The translations under genes were made by a program, and so were the position numbers. Source: an uncultured Blautia sp. (GTDB taxonomy: Bacteria > Bacillota > Clostridia > Lachnospirales > Lachnospiraceae). Taken from it: a stretch of 41,863 nucleotides of DNA. Positions 15,990 to 26,900 of the stretch are shown here, in pieces. The stretch spans positions 1 through 41,863 of the forward strand of contig CABSEJ010000010.1 in assembly GCA_902476765.1 (NCBI GenBank). Direction: 5' to 3'. Numbering within the stretch: position 1 is the stretch's first letter; every line of letters begins with the position of its first letter. The notes beneath the pieces were generated by a model. The model did not search any database. It saw only the letters and a list, made by a program, of their open reading frames with translations, and was not told the origin of the DNA.

Positions 15990-18560
15990 ATGTGGAGAAT
16001 TTTCTCACCTAATAAAAAGCTGGAAATAGATATATGTCTAGACAATAAAGGCTCTATTCTCTACGCAGTGAGCTTAAATCACGAGTTCTGTGCAGAGGGT
16101 TCTCTGGGAATAGATAGCAGTTTGGGAGACTTCAGAAAAAATCTTCAGTTCGTTGAACAGAAGACTTCCAGAGAAATCAGGGAGAGTTATTGTTTACCTG
16201 CAGGGAAGAAGGAAACTTATGAGAACCATTGTATGGAAACCTGCCTGGGGTTTGTGAAAGGGGAAATACCTCTGAATTTAGTGGTACGGGCTTATGACAA
16301 TGGTGCGGCTTTTCGTTATGAGATTCCCCTGGAGGGAGAAAAAATCTTTGTAAAAAGGGAAAGTACGGATTTTTGTTTCCCTGAGGAATTTGACCAGGTA
16401 TGGCTTCAGAACTGGGTGCCTAATTACGAAGCTCCCTATAACAGAACAACCTGGGGACCGGACCATGATGGACGCCATTACGGCATGCCGGTACTGGTCA
16501 GCAAAGGCCCGGAGGGTCCATGGATTATGATTAACGAGGCGGCAGTATTAAATAAATGCGGAGATTATTGTGTCAGCCATGTGCTGGGAACTTCCCGGCG
16601 GCACCTGCTTTTAGAATTTGCGCCGGAAGAAAAGGGAGAGCCTGTTCCCTCTTCCCTTCCTTTTCAGTCACCCTGGAGATATTTGCTGATAGAAGAGAAT
16701 CTGGATGATGTGGTAAATGCAACCCTAAACTATAATTTGAATCCTCCCTCTGAGATAGAAGATATCAGTTGGATTAAACCGGCCCGTTCCCTATGGGCAT
16801 GGTGGATTAACGACACAGGAGCCCAGGTTTATACAGAGATAAAAGAATATGTGGATTTTGCAGCCGCCATGGGTTTTGAAGCCGTGGTGGTGGATGCAGG
16901 ATGGAATGAAACCTGGATTCGGCATTTTTGTACCTATGCCCATGAAAGAAACGTATCTCCGTGGCTATGGACTGCCATGCAGGAGGTAGATACAGAGGAA
17001 AAAGCCAATTATTATTTCCCCCTGTGGAAAAGCTGGGGGATTGACGGGGTAAAGATAGACATTTTTGAGAATGACTCTGCTCATACGGCCTGGCAGTACA
17101 GTATGATGGCCAGGCTTATGGCAAGAGAAAAGCTTATGGTAAATTTCCATGGCTGCACAAAGCCTATGGGAGAGGGACGTACCTGGCCCCATTTGATTGC
17201 CGCTGAGGGAATTATGGGTCTGGAGTATTATAAGTGGAGTGATGTACCCAATGCGGAACATAATTGCACCGTACCTTTTATCCGCAATGCTGCAGGACCT
17301 ATGGATTATACCCCCACCGGCTTTACCAATGGAAACCGCAACACATCCATGGCACATCAGATGGCTCTTTCAGCGGTTTTTGAGAGCGGAGCCTCCCACT
17401 TTGCAGCGTCTATTTACAATCTGGAAGGTTGGATAGGAACTAATTTCCTGCGCCGTTTGAAGCCTAAATATGACGGTCTCCGACTGCTGTCCGGCTATCC
17501 GGGAAACCATGTAGCTATGCTCCGCTGGGTGAAAAAAACAGAGGAATATGTAATAGGCTGCATTTGCAATCAACAGCGTACCCAGCGTTTGTCTTTAGAT
17601 TTTCTTCCGGAGGGAGAATTTGAGGCGGAAATTTACACAGACGACCGCTTCGGAGACGAGATTTTGTATGAGCATAGGAAGGTTACAAAGGACAGCGTGC
17701 TGCTTCTTCCTATGACAGAACACGGAGGGGCCGGTGTGTACATAGCCAGAAAAACAGAACCTCTTTGTAACTTAAAACCCGAAGGCTATATGTGCGATAA
17801 ATATATAGAAATTTCATGTAAGGAGGCATATCCCAGAATGGGAAGCAGACATGGCGTGGTGTCCACAGAAAGGCTGCTGCCGGTGCTGAACCTGGAGGGA
17901 AGCGGAGAATTTGTCTGTGCAGAGAACCTTCCGGAGGGAAATGCTACGATTCGTATGTTTTACCGGGCGGAGGAAGATTTCCTTCTTCATGTCACAGACG
18001 GTATTTCAGGGATTCAGTGCAGGGTTCCTCCCAGCGGCCATGGCTCTGTGCTTTCCACCTATTCTATGGTGTTCCATTTTACAGGAGGTCCTGTGAAATT
18101 GATTTTTGAAAGACTGCAGGGGCAGGCTCCGATGATTGATAAGATTCGGATTATTTTCAACAATCCTCCTCAGAAAATTACTCTGCCTATAGAAACAGGA
18201 ATTTTGTCAGGCGGAGGCGCTTTCCTTCCGGATTCCTGGGGAGGATGGAAGCTGTGCGGTATGGAGCCGGGAAACACTCTTTGTATGGAAAATATTATGC
18301 TGTCTGAAACCGGTGATTATATTCTTCGTTTCCATTACTATTCCGGGCCAACGGCCAGAGCCAAAATCAGAATCAACGGCGAGCAGGAATTTTCAGCAGG
18401 ATTTGCAGGTATCAGTAAGTGGAGCTCTACAAAAGAAGGAGATTTGCTGGCAAGCGAAATCCTGGTTTCCCTTTATGAAGGGGCAAATACCATAGAGCTG
18501 AGAGCAGAGCAGGCCATGCCGGATTTAAAAGAACTTGTGGTTATTCCAATGGAAGAATAA
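15990..18560 (+). CDS. GH97 glycoside hydrolase (probable alpha-galactosidase/alpha-glucosidase)
   Basis: An 856-residue GH97 enzyme without a signal peptide, so probably cytoplasmic. The N-terminal domain (to about 260) has the SusB-like start. A barrel follows with VVDAGWN and WLWTAMQ. GVKIDIFEND has an Asp (residue 357) where retaining GH97 enzymes carry the nucleophile, and AAEGIMGLEYYKW is a candidate acid region. The Asp favours the retaining type, which includes alpha-galactosidases. From about residue 600 there are some 250 extra residues that look like one or two beta-sandwich modules, possibly CBM6/35-like. Two starts are possible, 15969 and 15990. I chose the latter, just after AAAGGAGAAGG. 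The GH36 gene follows 18 bases later. Confidence 0.85.
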   Translation: MWRIFSPNKKLEIDICLDNKGSILYAVSLNHEFCAEGSLGIDSSLGDFRKNLQFVEQKTSREIRESYCLPAGKKETYENHCMETCLGFVKGEIPLNLVVRAYDNGAAFRYEIPLEGEKIFVKRESTDFCFPEEFDQVWLQNWVPNYEAPYNRTTWGPDHDGRHYGMPVLVSKGPEGPWIMINEAAVLNKCGDYCVSHVLGTSRRHLLLEFAPEEKGEPVPSSLPFQSPWRYLLIEENLDDVVNATLNYNLNPPSEIEDISWIKPARSLWAWWINDTGAQVYTEIKEYVDFAAAMGFEAVVVDAGWNETWIRHFCTYAHERNVSPWLWTAMQEVDTEEKANYYFPLWKSWGIDGVKIDIFENDSAHTAWQYSMMARLMAREKLMVNFHGCTKPMGEGRTWPHLIAAEGIMGLEYYKWSDVPNAEHNCTVPFIRNAAGPMDYTPTGFTNGNRNTSMAHQMALSAVFESGASHFAASIYNLEGWIGTNFLRRLKPKYDGLRLLSGYPGNHVAMLRWVKKTEEYVIGCICNQQRTQRLSLDFLPEGEFEAEIYTDDRFGDEILYEHRKVTKDSVLLLPMTEHGGAGVYIARKTEPLCNLKPEGYMCDKYIEISCKEAYPRMGSRHGVVSTERLLPVLNLEGSGEFVCAENLPEGNATIRMFYRAEEDFLLHVTDGISGIQCRVPPSGHGSVLSTYSMVFHFTGGPVKLIFERLQGQAPMIDKIRIIFNNPPQKITLPIETGILSGGGAFLPDSWGGWKLCGMEPGNTLCMENIMLSETGDYILRFHYYSGPTARAKIRINGEQEFSAGFAGISKWSSTKEGDLLASEILVSLYEGANTIELRAEQAMPDLKELVVIPMEE

Positions 18561-18578
18561 ATATCCGGGAGGATAAAA

Positions 18579-20672
18579 ATGCCCATACAAAATATAGACG
18601 ACAGACTTTTTGCATTACAGACCAGAAATACAAGCTATATTATTTCTTTGTCCAAAGAAGGAATTTTAGAAAACCTGTATTGGGGAAAAAGGATAGAAAG
18701 AGCAGAGGATTTTCTGGGAGAAACCAGTAATGAAAAAACTTTGAATATGCAGGGGCCTCAGCTTTTCCGGGAAGAATGCTCTTCCTTCGGAGCCATGTGC
18801 TTTAAAGAGGCCTCTATGAAGGTAAGGTTTCCGGGAAATGTGAGGGATTTCCGATATAAATTTTCCGGCTGCAGAGTCCGAGGCGAAACCTTGGAACTGA
18901 TATTGGAGGATATTTACTATCCCTTTCAGGTACACCTCTTCTATGAAGTATACCCTGAGGCGGATATGATTAAAAAATGGAGAAAAGCAGAAAATAAAGG
19001 AAAGGAACCTATGGTTCTGGAACGTTTTTATTCTGGAGAATACGGGCTGCCTGGGGAGGGATACGAGAGTATTAACTACAAAGGCCGCTGGGGCGGAGAA
19101 TTTCTGGAATATAGTGAGCCGGTGGACTCCGGAAAGAAGATATATGAAAGCCTTTATGGACTGACGGCTCATACGGTGAATCCTGCTTTTATTCTTCACA
19201 GACATGCAGAGGAGACCAGAGGTGAGGTGTATTATGGGGCTCTGGAATATTCAGGAAATTTTAAATGTGTTGTAGAAGCAGTAAACAGCGGCTGGATGAA
19301 TGTTTTGCTTGGAATCAGTGATACAGACTTTTCCTGGACACTGAACCAAGGGGAATCCTTTGAAACTCCGGCTGTTTATTCGGGATATTCAGATGCCGGA
19401 TTTGAAAAAATGAGCCATACCATCCACAGATTCTGCCGGGAATATCTCATTCCTCCTTATTTAGCGGATAAATCCCTGCCGGTTTTGTATAATTCCTGGT
19501 ATTCCACTGCCTTTTCCGTAGAGTGTCAGGAACAAATCGCTCTGGCCAGAAAAGCTGCGGCCATGGGCGTAGAACTCTTTGTTGTTGATGACGGATGGTT
19601 TGAGGGAAGAAAGGATGACACTGCTGGCCTTGGGGATTGGTTTGCAGACAGAGAAAAATTCCCCAAAGGCCTTCGGGAGCTTTCAGAAGAGGTCCACAGG
19701 CTGGGAATGAAATTCGGTGTCTGGATTGAACCAGAGATGGTTAATCCTGGGAGCAGGCTGTTTCGGGAACATCCGGAGTGGATTTACCGGTATCCTACCA
19801 GAGAGGTGCTGATGGGAAGAAATCAGTATGAGCTGGATATGTCTAATCCCCAGGTGGTGGATTATCTTCTTCATGTATTTGACGGGTTTTTAACGGAAAA
19901 TAAGATAGAATATATCAAATGGGATATGAACCGGTACGGGGCAGAGCGGGGGTCCCAGGCATTTGAACCAGACAAATGGAAGGAACTGGACTTTCGGAAT
20001 ACACAGGGGATTTACCGCCTAATCAGAGAATTGAGAAAAAGGCATCCCCAAGTGGAATTTGAAGCCTGCGCTGCCGGAGGCGGAAGGGTAGACTATGGGG
20101 CTATGAGGTATTTCGATGAATACTGGCCCAGCGACAATACGGACCCTTTGGACCGTCTGTGTATTCAAGAATCCTACAGCAGGCTGTACCCGGTAAAATG
20201 CATGAGGGCATGGCTTACCGATGATTTCGGGATGGACGAAAGAAGGGTTCCCTTAAAGTTCCGGATATACAGCGCCATGTGCGGTGCCCTGGGAATCGGA
20301 ATTGATTTAAAACATACGCCGGAAGAAGAACAAAAAGAAATTGCCGGATATATCCGGGAATATAAGAAAATCAGAGATATCGTCCAGTTTGGAAAGCTAT
20401 ACCGGCTTAGCTCCCTGAAAAAGGGAGATGTTCAGGCTGTTCAATATGTGAAGGAAGAACGGTGTGTGCTGTTTTTATTCCTGGACCATGAAAGATATGG
20501 AAACTCAGGATATAGGATTTCCCTGCGGGGATTAGAAGAAAATAAAATATATGAATTTGAAATGGATGGAAACAGGTTCCGGAAAACAGGGGCATATCTT
20601 ATGCATTATGGTATTCAGGTAAAGCTTTCGGGAGATTATGACAGCCGAATGATTTTCCTTCATACAGTCTGA
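18579..20672 (+). CDS. GH36 alpha-galactosidase
   Basis: A 697-residue GH36 enzyme, close to the usual length, cytoplasmic. Landmarks are FVVDDGWFEGR, GLGDWF, GMKFGVWIEPEMVNP, the nucleophile Asp449 in IKWDMNR, the Cys-containing FEACAAGGGR and the acid/base Asp519 in WPSDNTDPLDR. It releases galactose from alpha-galactosides such as melibiose or raffinose-type sugars brought in by the upstream transporter. Having GH97 and GH36 side by side suggests that the two cut different linkages or chain lengths. Confidence 0.95.
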   Translation: MPIQNIDDRLFALQTRNTSYIISLSKEGILENLYWGKRIERAEDFLGETSNEKTLNMQGPQLFREECSSFGAMCFKEASMKVRFPGNVRDFRYKFSGCRVRGETLELILEDIYYPFQVHLFYEVYPEADMIKKWRKAENKGKEPMVLERFYSGEYGLPGEGYESINYKGRWGGEFLEYSEPVDSGKKIYESLYGLTAHTVNPAFILHRHAEETRGEVYYGALEYSGNFKCVVEAVNSGWMNVLLGISDTDFSWTLNQGESFETPAVYSGYSDAGFEKMSHTIHRFCREYLIPPYLADKSLPVLYNSWYSTAFSVECQEQIALARKAAAMGVELFVVDDGWFEGRKDDTAGLGDWFADREKFPKGLRELSEEVHRLGMKFGVWIEPEMVNPGSRLFREHPEWIYRYPTREVLMGRNQYELDMSNPQVVDYLLHVFDGFLTENKIEYIKWDMNRYGAERGSQAFEPDKWKELDFRNTQGIYRLIRELRKRHPQVEFEACAAGGGRVDYGAMRYFDEYWPSDNTDPLDRLCIQESYSRLYPVKCMRAWLTDDFGMDERRVPLKFRIYSAMCGALGIGIDLKHTPEEEQKEIAGYIREYKKIRDIVQFGKLYRLSSLKKGDVQAVQYVKEERCVLFLFLDHERYGNSGYRISLRGLEENKIYEFEMDGNRFRKTGAYLMHYGIQVKLSGDYDSRMIFLHTV

Positions 20673-20707
20673 TTGGAACAGGCCGGAGGGCAGGAGGATG
20701 AAAAGCA

Positions 20708-22516
20708 ATGAAAAAGTATTCTTTAAAAACATCATTATACAGAATTTTTGCCATATCGGTGCTTCTGCCCTTTTTGATTGTCAGCTTTTGTATTCCACTT
20801 TTTTTCCGGCACCAAATTCTTGACAGCTACAAGACCAATAACCGTATTATTCTACAGACCCTTATTAACCATCTGGACAGCTCTTTACAGAACTCAGAAG
20901 GCTTTTATATGCAGTATTTATTTGATACCAATATTTCCAGATTTTATCACTATGTAAATACTTATGAAATTGAGTCTTCCCAGGAAACTCTGTACCAGTA
21001 TATCCGCAATTCTTCTAAATACAGAAACTCTCTGAACAGTTATCTTACCATTGCAGATTCTACTGTAAACGGAATCGGTTTTATTCCGGAAAAGGCCAAT
21101 AAAAATACCCTGTTTTATCTTCAGAAATACGGGGCATCGGTGATACGCAGCCAGAAAGATGAGGAATGGATAGAAAGACTGTGGGATGAATTAGGAGATA
21201 TATCCTCCGGAAAAGTATTGATTTTGCCGGAGAGTATTGTGGGCCAGGAAGAGACCCAGGAGAATCAGAGCTTTACCATGTTATGTCCTGTGAAATACCT
21301 GGAGACAGGAGTACGGCAGGGCTATGCATTTCTGGAAATCTCCCAGGATGTATTCCGGGATTTGAAAGAGGCAGTCACCTTACCAAAAGGAGCAGGGTTG
21401 GTGATTTATTATCCTCAGGGGGAAACGGCTTATGCTACAGATAAGAAGTTTGTGGAGACTCCAAGGAGAGAGTCGGCAGAAAAGGAGGAGCTGGGAAAAC
21501 AAATCCAGGTGAATGGCACTACCCACTACCGATACAGGATGTGGGATGAGGAATACGGGTTTTGCATAGATTATCTGCTGCCGGAAAGGGCGATTTTAAG
21601 CGAAGCATACCAGACGTCCATGGGCATTCTTTTGGCATGGTTTGTAAGTATGGCCGCAGCGTTTTTGGTATTTATGAATCTCAGCAGGAAAATTTCTGCT
21701 TCCACAGAAAAAATCATATCATACATTGACAAATATCGTTTAGGAGATAAGGAAGACAGAGACAGCGTATCAGAAACGGATATTGAAGAGTTTCATGATA
21801 TTTCTCAGGCGCTGACAGACATGAACCGCCGTATTGCAAATCTGGTACAGCATGAATATATATGGAAGATGAATCAGCAGATGGCGGAATATAAAGCTAT
21901 GCAGGCAGAAATCAATCCCCACTTTTTTCACAATGTGATGAATTCGCTTCAGGCTTTGAACAGGATTGGAGAATCCAAAAATCTGGATAAGGGCATTGTG
22001 AATCTCTCTCGTATGTTCCGCTATACCTGCGAATCGGGATATGATTCCAGTATCCAGAAGGAGTGCAGATTTATAGAAAGCTATCTGATGCTGGAGAAGC
22101 TTCGGTTTGAGGACAGACTGCAGTATGCTATCCGAATAGAGCCCTCTTTAGAGGAATTTTCTATTCCAAAACTGCTGCTTCAGCCTCTGATTGAGAATGC
22201 CATGCGGCATGGAATGGCTCCTGACGGAACTACCCTGCATATATTGCTTCAGGTCTGCAGAGTCAGCAGCAGACAGAGAAAAGACTTTGTGTGGATTACT
22301 GTTGCCAATGACGGTATACCCTATCGGAAAGAAGAGATTTTTTCCGGCGGAAGGGTAGGTATCACCAACGTAAAGGAACGGCTTACTATCACCTATCCGG
22401 ATTCCTTTTTCTGGTATGACCGAAAGGGTAGCTTTCAGACCATTTGCAACTTGCTGATACCAATAGGAGATACTGTGCCGGAAATGGGGGAAAGATATGA
22501 AGATTTTAATAGCTGA
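20708..22516 (+). CDS. YesM-type membrane sensor histidine kinase
   Basis: A 602-residue kinase with two membrane segments (about 13-33 and 305-325) around an extracellular sensor domain of roughly 270 residues, a HAMP-like stretch, and a His_kinase domain with the phosphoacceptor His405 in EINPHFFHN. The ATP-binding part has LLQPLIENAMRHG and a G-box GRVGITNVKERL. It probably senses a sugar or the loaded binding protein and phosphorylates the response regulator whose gene overlaps its end by 20 bases. ATG 20708 is in the right frame, with AGGAGG ten bases upstream. Confidence 0.93.
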   Translation: MKKYSLKTSLYRIFAISVLLPFLIVSFCIPLFFRHQILDSYKTNNRIILQTLINHLDSSLQNSEGFYMQYLFDTNISRFYHYVNTYEIESSQETLYQYIRNSSKYRNSLNSYLTIADSTVNGIGFIPEKANKNTLFYLQKYGASVIRSQKDEEWIERLWDELGDISSGKVLILPESIVGQEETQENQSFTMLCPVKYLETGVRQGYAFLEISQDVFRDLKEAVTLPKGAGLVIYYPQGETAYATDKKFVETPRRESAEKEELGKQIQVNGTTHYRYRMWDEEYGFCIDYLLPERAILSEAYQTSMGILLAWFVSMAAAFLVFMNLSRKISASTEKIISYIDKYRLGDKEDRDSVSETDIEEFHDISQALTDMNRRIANLVQHEYIWKMNQQMAEYKAMQAEINPHFFHNVMNSLQALNRIGESKNLDKGIVNLSRMFRYTCESGYDSSIQKECRFIESYLMLEKLRFEDRLQYAIRIEPSLEEFSIPKLLLQPLIENAMRHGMAPDGTTLHILLQVCRVSSRQRKDFVWITVANDGIPYRKEEIFSGGRVGITNVKERLTITYPDSFFWYDRKGSFQTICNLLIPIGDTVPEMGERYEDFNS

Positions 22517-23948
22517 CGATGAGAGGCTGGTTCGGGTAAATCTGAAATCTATGCTGGAAGAATTGTATCCCAGAGAGCATCGGATTTCCCAGGCCAGGGA
22601 CGGGCAGGAACTTATAGAGCAGGTGGAGAAAGAAGCTTATGATATAGTATTTGTAGATATTAACATGCCAAAAATAAACGGATTAGACGCCTTGGAAGTA
22701 TGCGTCGGGAAATCTCCTGAGACAACCTGGTGTATTCTTACGGGATATTCTGAGTTTGAGTATGCGAAGCGTTCCATTTCCCTGGGGGTAAAGGAGTATC
22801 TTCTAAAGCCGCCGGACATGGAGGAACTTCGGGATTTGATTGAAGAAATTCTGCAGGAAAAGAGGGAAAAGATTCAAAAGAGAAATCAGATTTTTGAAAA
22901 TACAATGAGCCGGGCTTTTGAGCTAGGGGATACTGCCGGAGTGGTGAGGCAGATACAACCAAAAAAGAAATCAGGAGTTTACAGTCTGTATCTTTTTTTT
23001 CTGGATACCGGAGGGAAATGTCAGGAAAGGGAAGTGTATGCAGCATTGTATGAAAACCTGTCAGAATATCTGCAAGGTATAATTAAGGAGGAAGATGCCT
23101 ATGCTTTGTTCTTTCTCCAATCAAGTGAGCTATGTCTCCTTATTGAGGGCAGGGAATATCCATGGCTCCGGTCCTACCTGGCTCTGCGCAGAAAATTATT
23201 CTGCGAAAAGGCCCGGATAACCGCCATTTGGACAAAGGCGGATAATTTTCAGGACCTTTATATGAACAAACAGATTATTTTGGGCTTAGCCTCTGTAAGG
23301 ATTCTGGAGGAGGGATATCGGATGATATCTCTGGAGGAGCTAAAGGACCAGCCGGATTTGCTGAGGAAACGTTTTTTGTGCGAAAAAATAGAGATGATAA
23401 CGGCTGCTTATCTTACGGCCAATTATACAATGGCCAACGAATTGCTCCAGGAGACAGAGCATAATCAGGAATTGAACGAGTGTTTTGACAAGCTGAAGAA
23501 TCCTGTTCTGTTGGAATACTTATCTGATGTTTGGAACTCTGATTTTAAGGATAACAGTTTCCAGGGACTGTTGGAACAGTGCAGGAGATTGATACAGAAC
23601 CGGGCCTGGGAAGAAAAAGACGGAAAAAAGGATATGATTGAGCAGATTAAGGAATATGTTTCTGCAAATTATATGAATGATGTGACCATTGCGGAAATCG
23701 GAAGGAGATTTCATATCAGCCCTTCCTATATCAGCCGGATTTTTCGGGAAAAGACAGGAGAGAAGTATATTGACTTTGTCACCGGTACCCGTATGCAGAA
23801 GGCCATGGAACTTTTGCAGAGAGGGATGCCGGTAAAGGAAGCGGCGGAAAGGGTGGGATATATCAGTGAAAAACATTTTTCCAAAACCTTTCGGAAATAT
23901 TTTGACTGTCTCCCTTCCCGGATAACAGAAAAGAAAGATGACAACTAA
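22497..23948 (+). CDS. YesN-type response regulator with AraC DNA-binding domain
   Basis: A 483-residue regulator. Residues 1-120 are a receiver domain with phosphoacceptor Asp54 (FVDINMP) and Lys in YLLKPP. A middle region of about 250 residues is less conserved. The end is a two-helix-turn-helix AraC domain (VTIAEIGRRFHISPSYISRIF, then VKEAAERVGYISEKHFSKTFR). It is translated together with the kinase. Its likely target is the weak promoter before 12789. This pairing with MalE/F/G-type transporters is common in Lachnospiraceae and Bacilli. Confidence 0.94.
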   Translation: MKILIADDERLVRVNLKSMLEELYPREHRISQARDGQELIEQVEKEAYDIVFVDINMPKINGLDALEVCVGKSPETTWCILTGYSEFEYAKRSISLGVKEYLLKPPDMEELRDLIEEILQEKREKIQKRNQIFENTMSRAFELGDTAGVVRQIQPKKKSGVYSLYLFFLDTGGKCQEREVYAALYENLSEYLQGIIKEEDAYALFFLQSSELCLLIEGREYPWLRSYLALRRKLFCEKARITAIWTKADNFQDLYMNKQIILGLASVRILEEGYRMISLEELKDQPDLLRKRFLCEKIEMITAAYLTANYTMANELLQETEHNQELNECFDKLKNPVLLEYLSDVWNSDFKDNSFQGLLEQCRRLIQNRAWEEKDGKKDMIEQIKEYVSANYMNDVTIAEIGRRFHISPSYISRIFREKTGEKYIDFVTGTRMQKAMELLQRGMPVKEAAERVGYISEKHFSKTFRKYFDCLPSRITEKKDDN

Positions 23949-23968
23949 GAGAAGGAGGAGGAAATAGG

Positions 23969-26900
23969 ATGGAGAAGGTAAGAATTTGGGAGGAAGACAT
24001 TTGGATTCCCACTTATGAAATAGGGGAAGCAGACAAAAATCCCATGTTCCTGGAAAAAAGAGTTTATCAGGGCAGCTCAGGGAAAGTATATCCCTATCCC
24101 ACTACAGAAAAAATCAGCAGAGAAAAAAGAGATAAGAAATACAGGGCAGTATACCTGGAAAATCAATATCTGAAAATTATGGTGCTTCCTGAATTAGGAG
24201 GAAGGATTCAGAGAGCCTATGATAAAACCAATGATTATGATTTTGTATATTATAATCATGTAATCAAGCCGGCCCTGGTGGGCCTGGCGGGACCATGGAT
24301 TTCAGGAGGCATAGAGTTTAACTGGCCACAGCACCACAGACCTACTACTTATATGCCGGTGGACCATGTGATTCAAGAAAACCAGGATGGAAGTAAAACT
24401 CTCTTTGTAAATGATGTGGACCAAATGTACGGAACAAAAGGAATTGCCGGTTTTACCCTGTATCCGGATAAAGCCTATCTTGAAATTCGGGGCCAGCTTT
24501 ATAACCGGACCGCCATGCCTCAGACCTTTCTCTGGTGGGCCAATCCTGCAGTTCCGGTGAATGATTATACTCAGTCTATTTTTCCGCCGGATGTACATAG
24601 TGTATATGACCATGGAAAAAGAGATGTTTCCAGATTTCCCATCGCCACAGGTGTTTACTATAAACATGACTATAGCGAGGGAGTAGATATTTCCAGATAT
24701 AAAAACATTCCCGTACCCACCTCTTACATGGCGGAGAAGTCAAAGTATGATTTTGTGGGAGGGTATGATTACAGCAGAAAGGCAGGAATTCTCCATGTGG
24801 CGGACCATCATATTTCTCCGGGAAAGAAGCAGTGGACCTGGGGCTGCGGGGCCTTCGGGAAAGCATGGGACAGAAATCTCACAGATGAAGACGGTCCCTA
24901 TGTAGAGCTTATGACAGGAGTATATACGGATAATCAGCCGGATTTCACCTGGTTGAAGCCTTTTGAGGAGAAGACCTTTAAACAGTATTTTATGCCTTAT
25001 AAAGAAGTGGGGCAGGTGAAAAATGCTACTATTCACGCAGTGATGAATACAAGGAAAACCCAGAATGGTCTATACCTTTGTGTGTATGCAACAGAAAAAT
25101 ATGAGGATGCACAAATTCTTGTATTATATGAGGGAGAACAGGTTTATAGAGAATCGGCACTGCTTTCTCCCAATGATATTTATGAAAAAGAAATTCCACT
25201 GGAAATTCAGGATGAGACGAAAATGAAAGTGCAGGTATTGTGGGAAAATAGCTTATTGGTGGAATATCAGCCGGAGCCGGAGGAAATTCCCAAGTTGGCA
25301 GATCCTGCAAAGGCGGCCAAGGAACCAGAAGAGATTATGACAAATGAGGAATTATACCTGACAGGGCTCCATATTGAGCAATACCGCCATGCAACCTATC
25401 TCCCTGACCCGTATTATCTGGAAGGACTGAAACGGGATGCAGGTGATATTCGTATCAACAATGCATATGGTATGCTGAAATTCAGAAGAGGAGACTTTGA
25501 AGCCGCAGAGCAGCATTTTAGAAAGGCAATAGAAAGACTGACCTGGCTAAATCCAAATCCCTACGACAGCGAGGCCTATTATAATCTGGGACTTTGTCTA
25601 TTTTACCAGGGAAGATTAGAGGAAGCATACGATGGATTTTTCAAAGCTACCTGGAGTAATGAACAGCAGGAAATGTCTTTCTACTATCTGGCGGCAATCC
25701 AGGCAGGCAAAAAGCAGTGGCAGCCGGCTTTGGAATTTTTGGAAAAGGCTTTAGTTAAAAATGCACATAACATAAAAGCCAGAGGATTAAAGGCAGTTGT
25801 TTTGCGGAAAATGGGAAGAAGAACAGAAGCCCTTTCCTGGGTAGAAGAAAATTTGAAGGTTGACCCCTTTGACTATTGGTCCTGGTTTGAAAAAATGTTC
25901 CTGGAAGAAAACTACCAAGAACAGAAAGAAAATATTCTTTCTTTGACCAGGGATTTCCATGAAACCTTTCTCCAGACAGCCAGGGACTATGCCGAGGGAG
26001 GGCTTTATGAAGAAGCCATAGAAGTGCTGGAGACCTGTACACAGGAGAAGCCGCTGCTCTTTTATTACAAAGGTTATTATTACAGCCGTAGGGGCTTTGA
26101 CACAGAGGCAGAGAGTGCCTGGGAAAAGGCGGAAAAAATATCTCCTCTGTACTGCTTCCCAAATAAGCTGGAGGATATTCCGGTGCTGCAGACGGCCATT
26201 GAGGCAAACCCCAGAGGGGCTAAGGCCTATTATTATCTTGGAAATCTGTTTTATGATAAACTGAACTTTGAGGAGGCTATTGAGTTATGGGAAAAATCAG
26301 AGGAATTGGATTCTGAATATCCCACACTTCTCAGGAATATGGCTATTGCCTATTATAACAAGAGAAAAAATCCGGAAAAAGCCAGAGAAAAACTGGAAAA
26401 AGCATTTGCCCTGGACACCGGAGATGCCAGAGTGTTTCTGGAATTAGACCAGCTTCATAAAAAATTAGGATATTCTTTTGAGGAACGGCTGAAAGAATAT
26501 CAGGCTCACAGGGAGCTTATTGAGGAAAGAGACGACTTATACACAGAATATGTGACAGTTTTGAACCTGACAGGGCGCCATAAAGAAGCTTATGAAGCAA
26601 TCATGTCACATCAGTTTGGAGCCTGGGAAGGTGCAGAAGGCAAGATTACCACCCAATATAAGACCGCACTTCTGGAAATGGCAAAGGAATCCTTTTTCAG
26701 CGGTGCATTTGAAGAGGCTGAGTCTTATATAGAGAAGGCCCTTGCTTATCCGGAAAATTTAGGAGAAGGAAGATTGGAGGGAACGAAAGATAACCATCTC
26801 TATTACTGGATGGGCCTTGTAAAAGAACGTACGGGCAGAAAAGAAGAAGCGCAGATATGCTGGGAAAAGGCCGGTCTGGGCGCCCAGGAGCCTACAGGTA

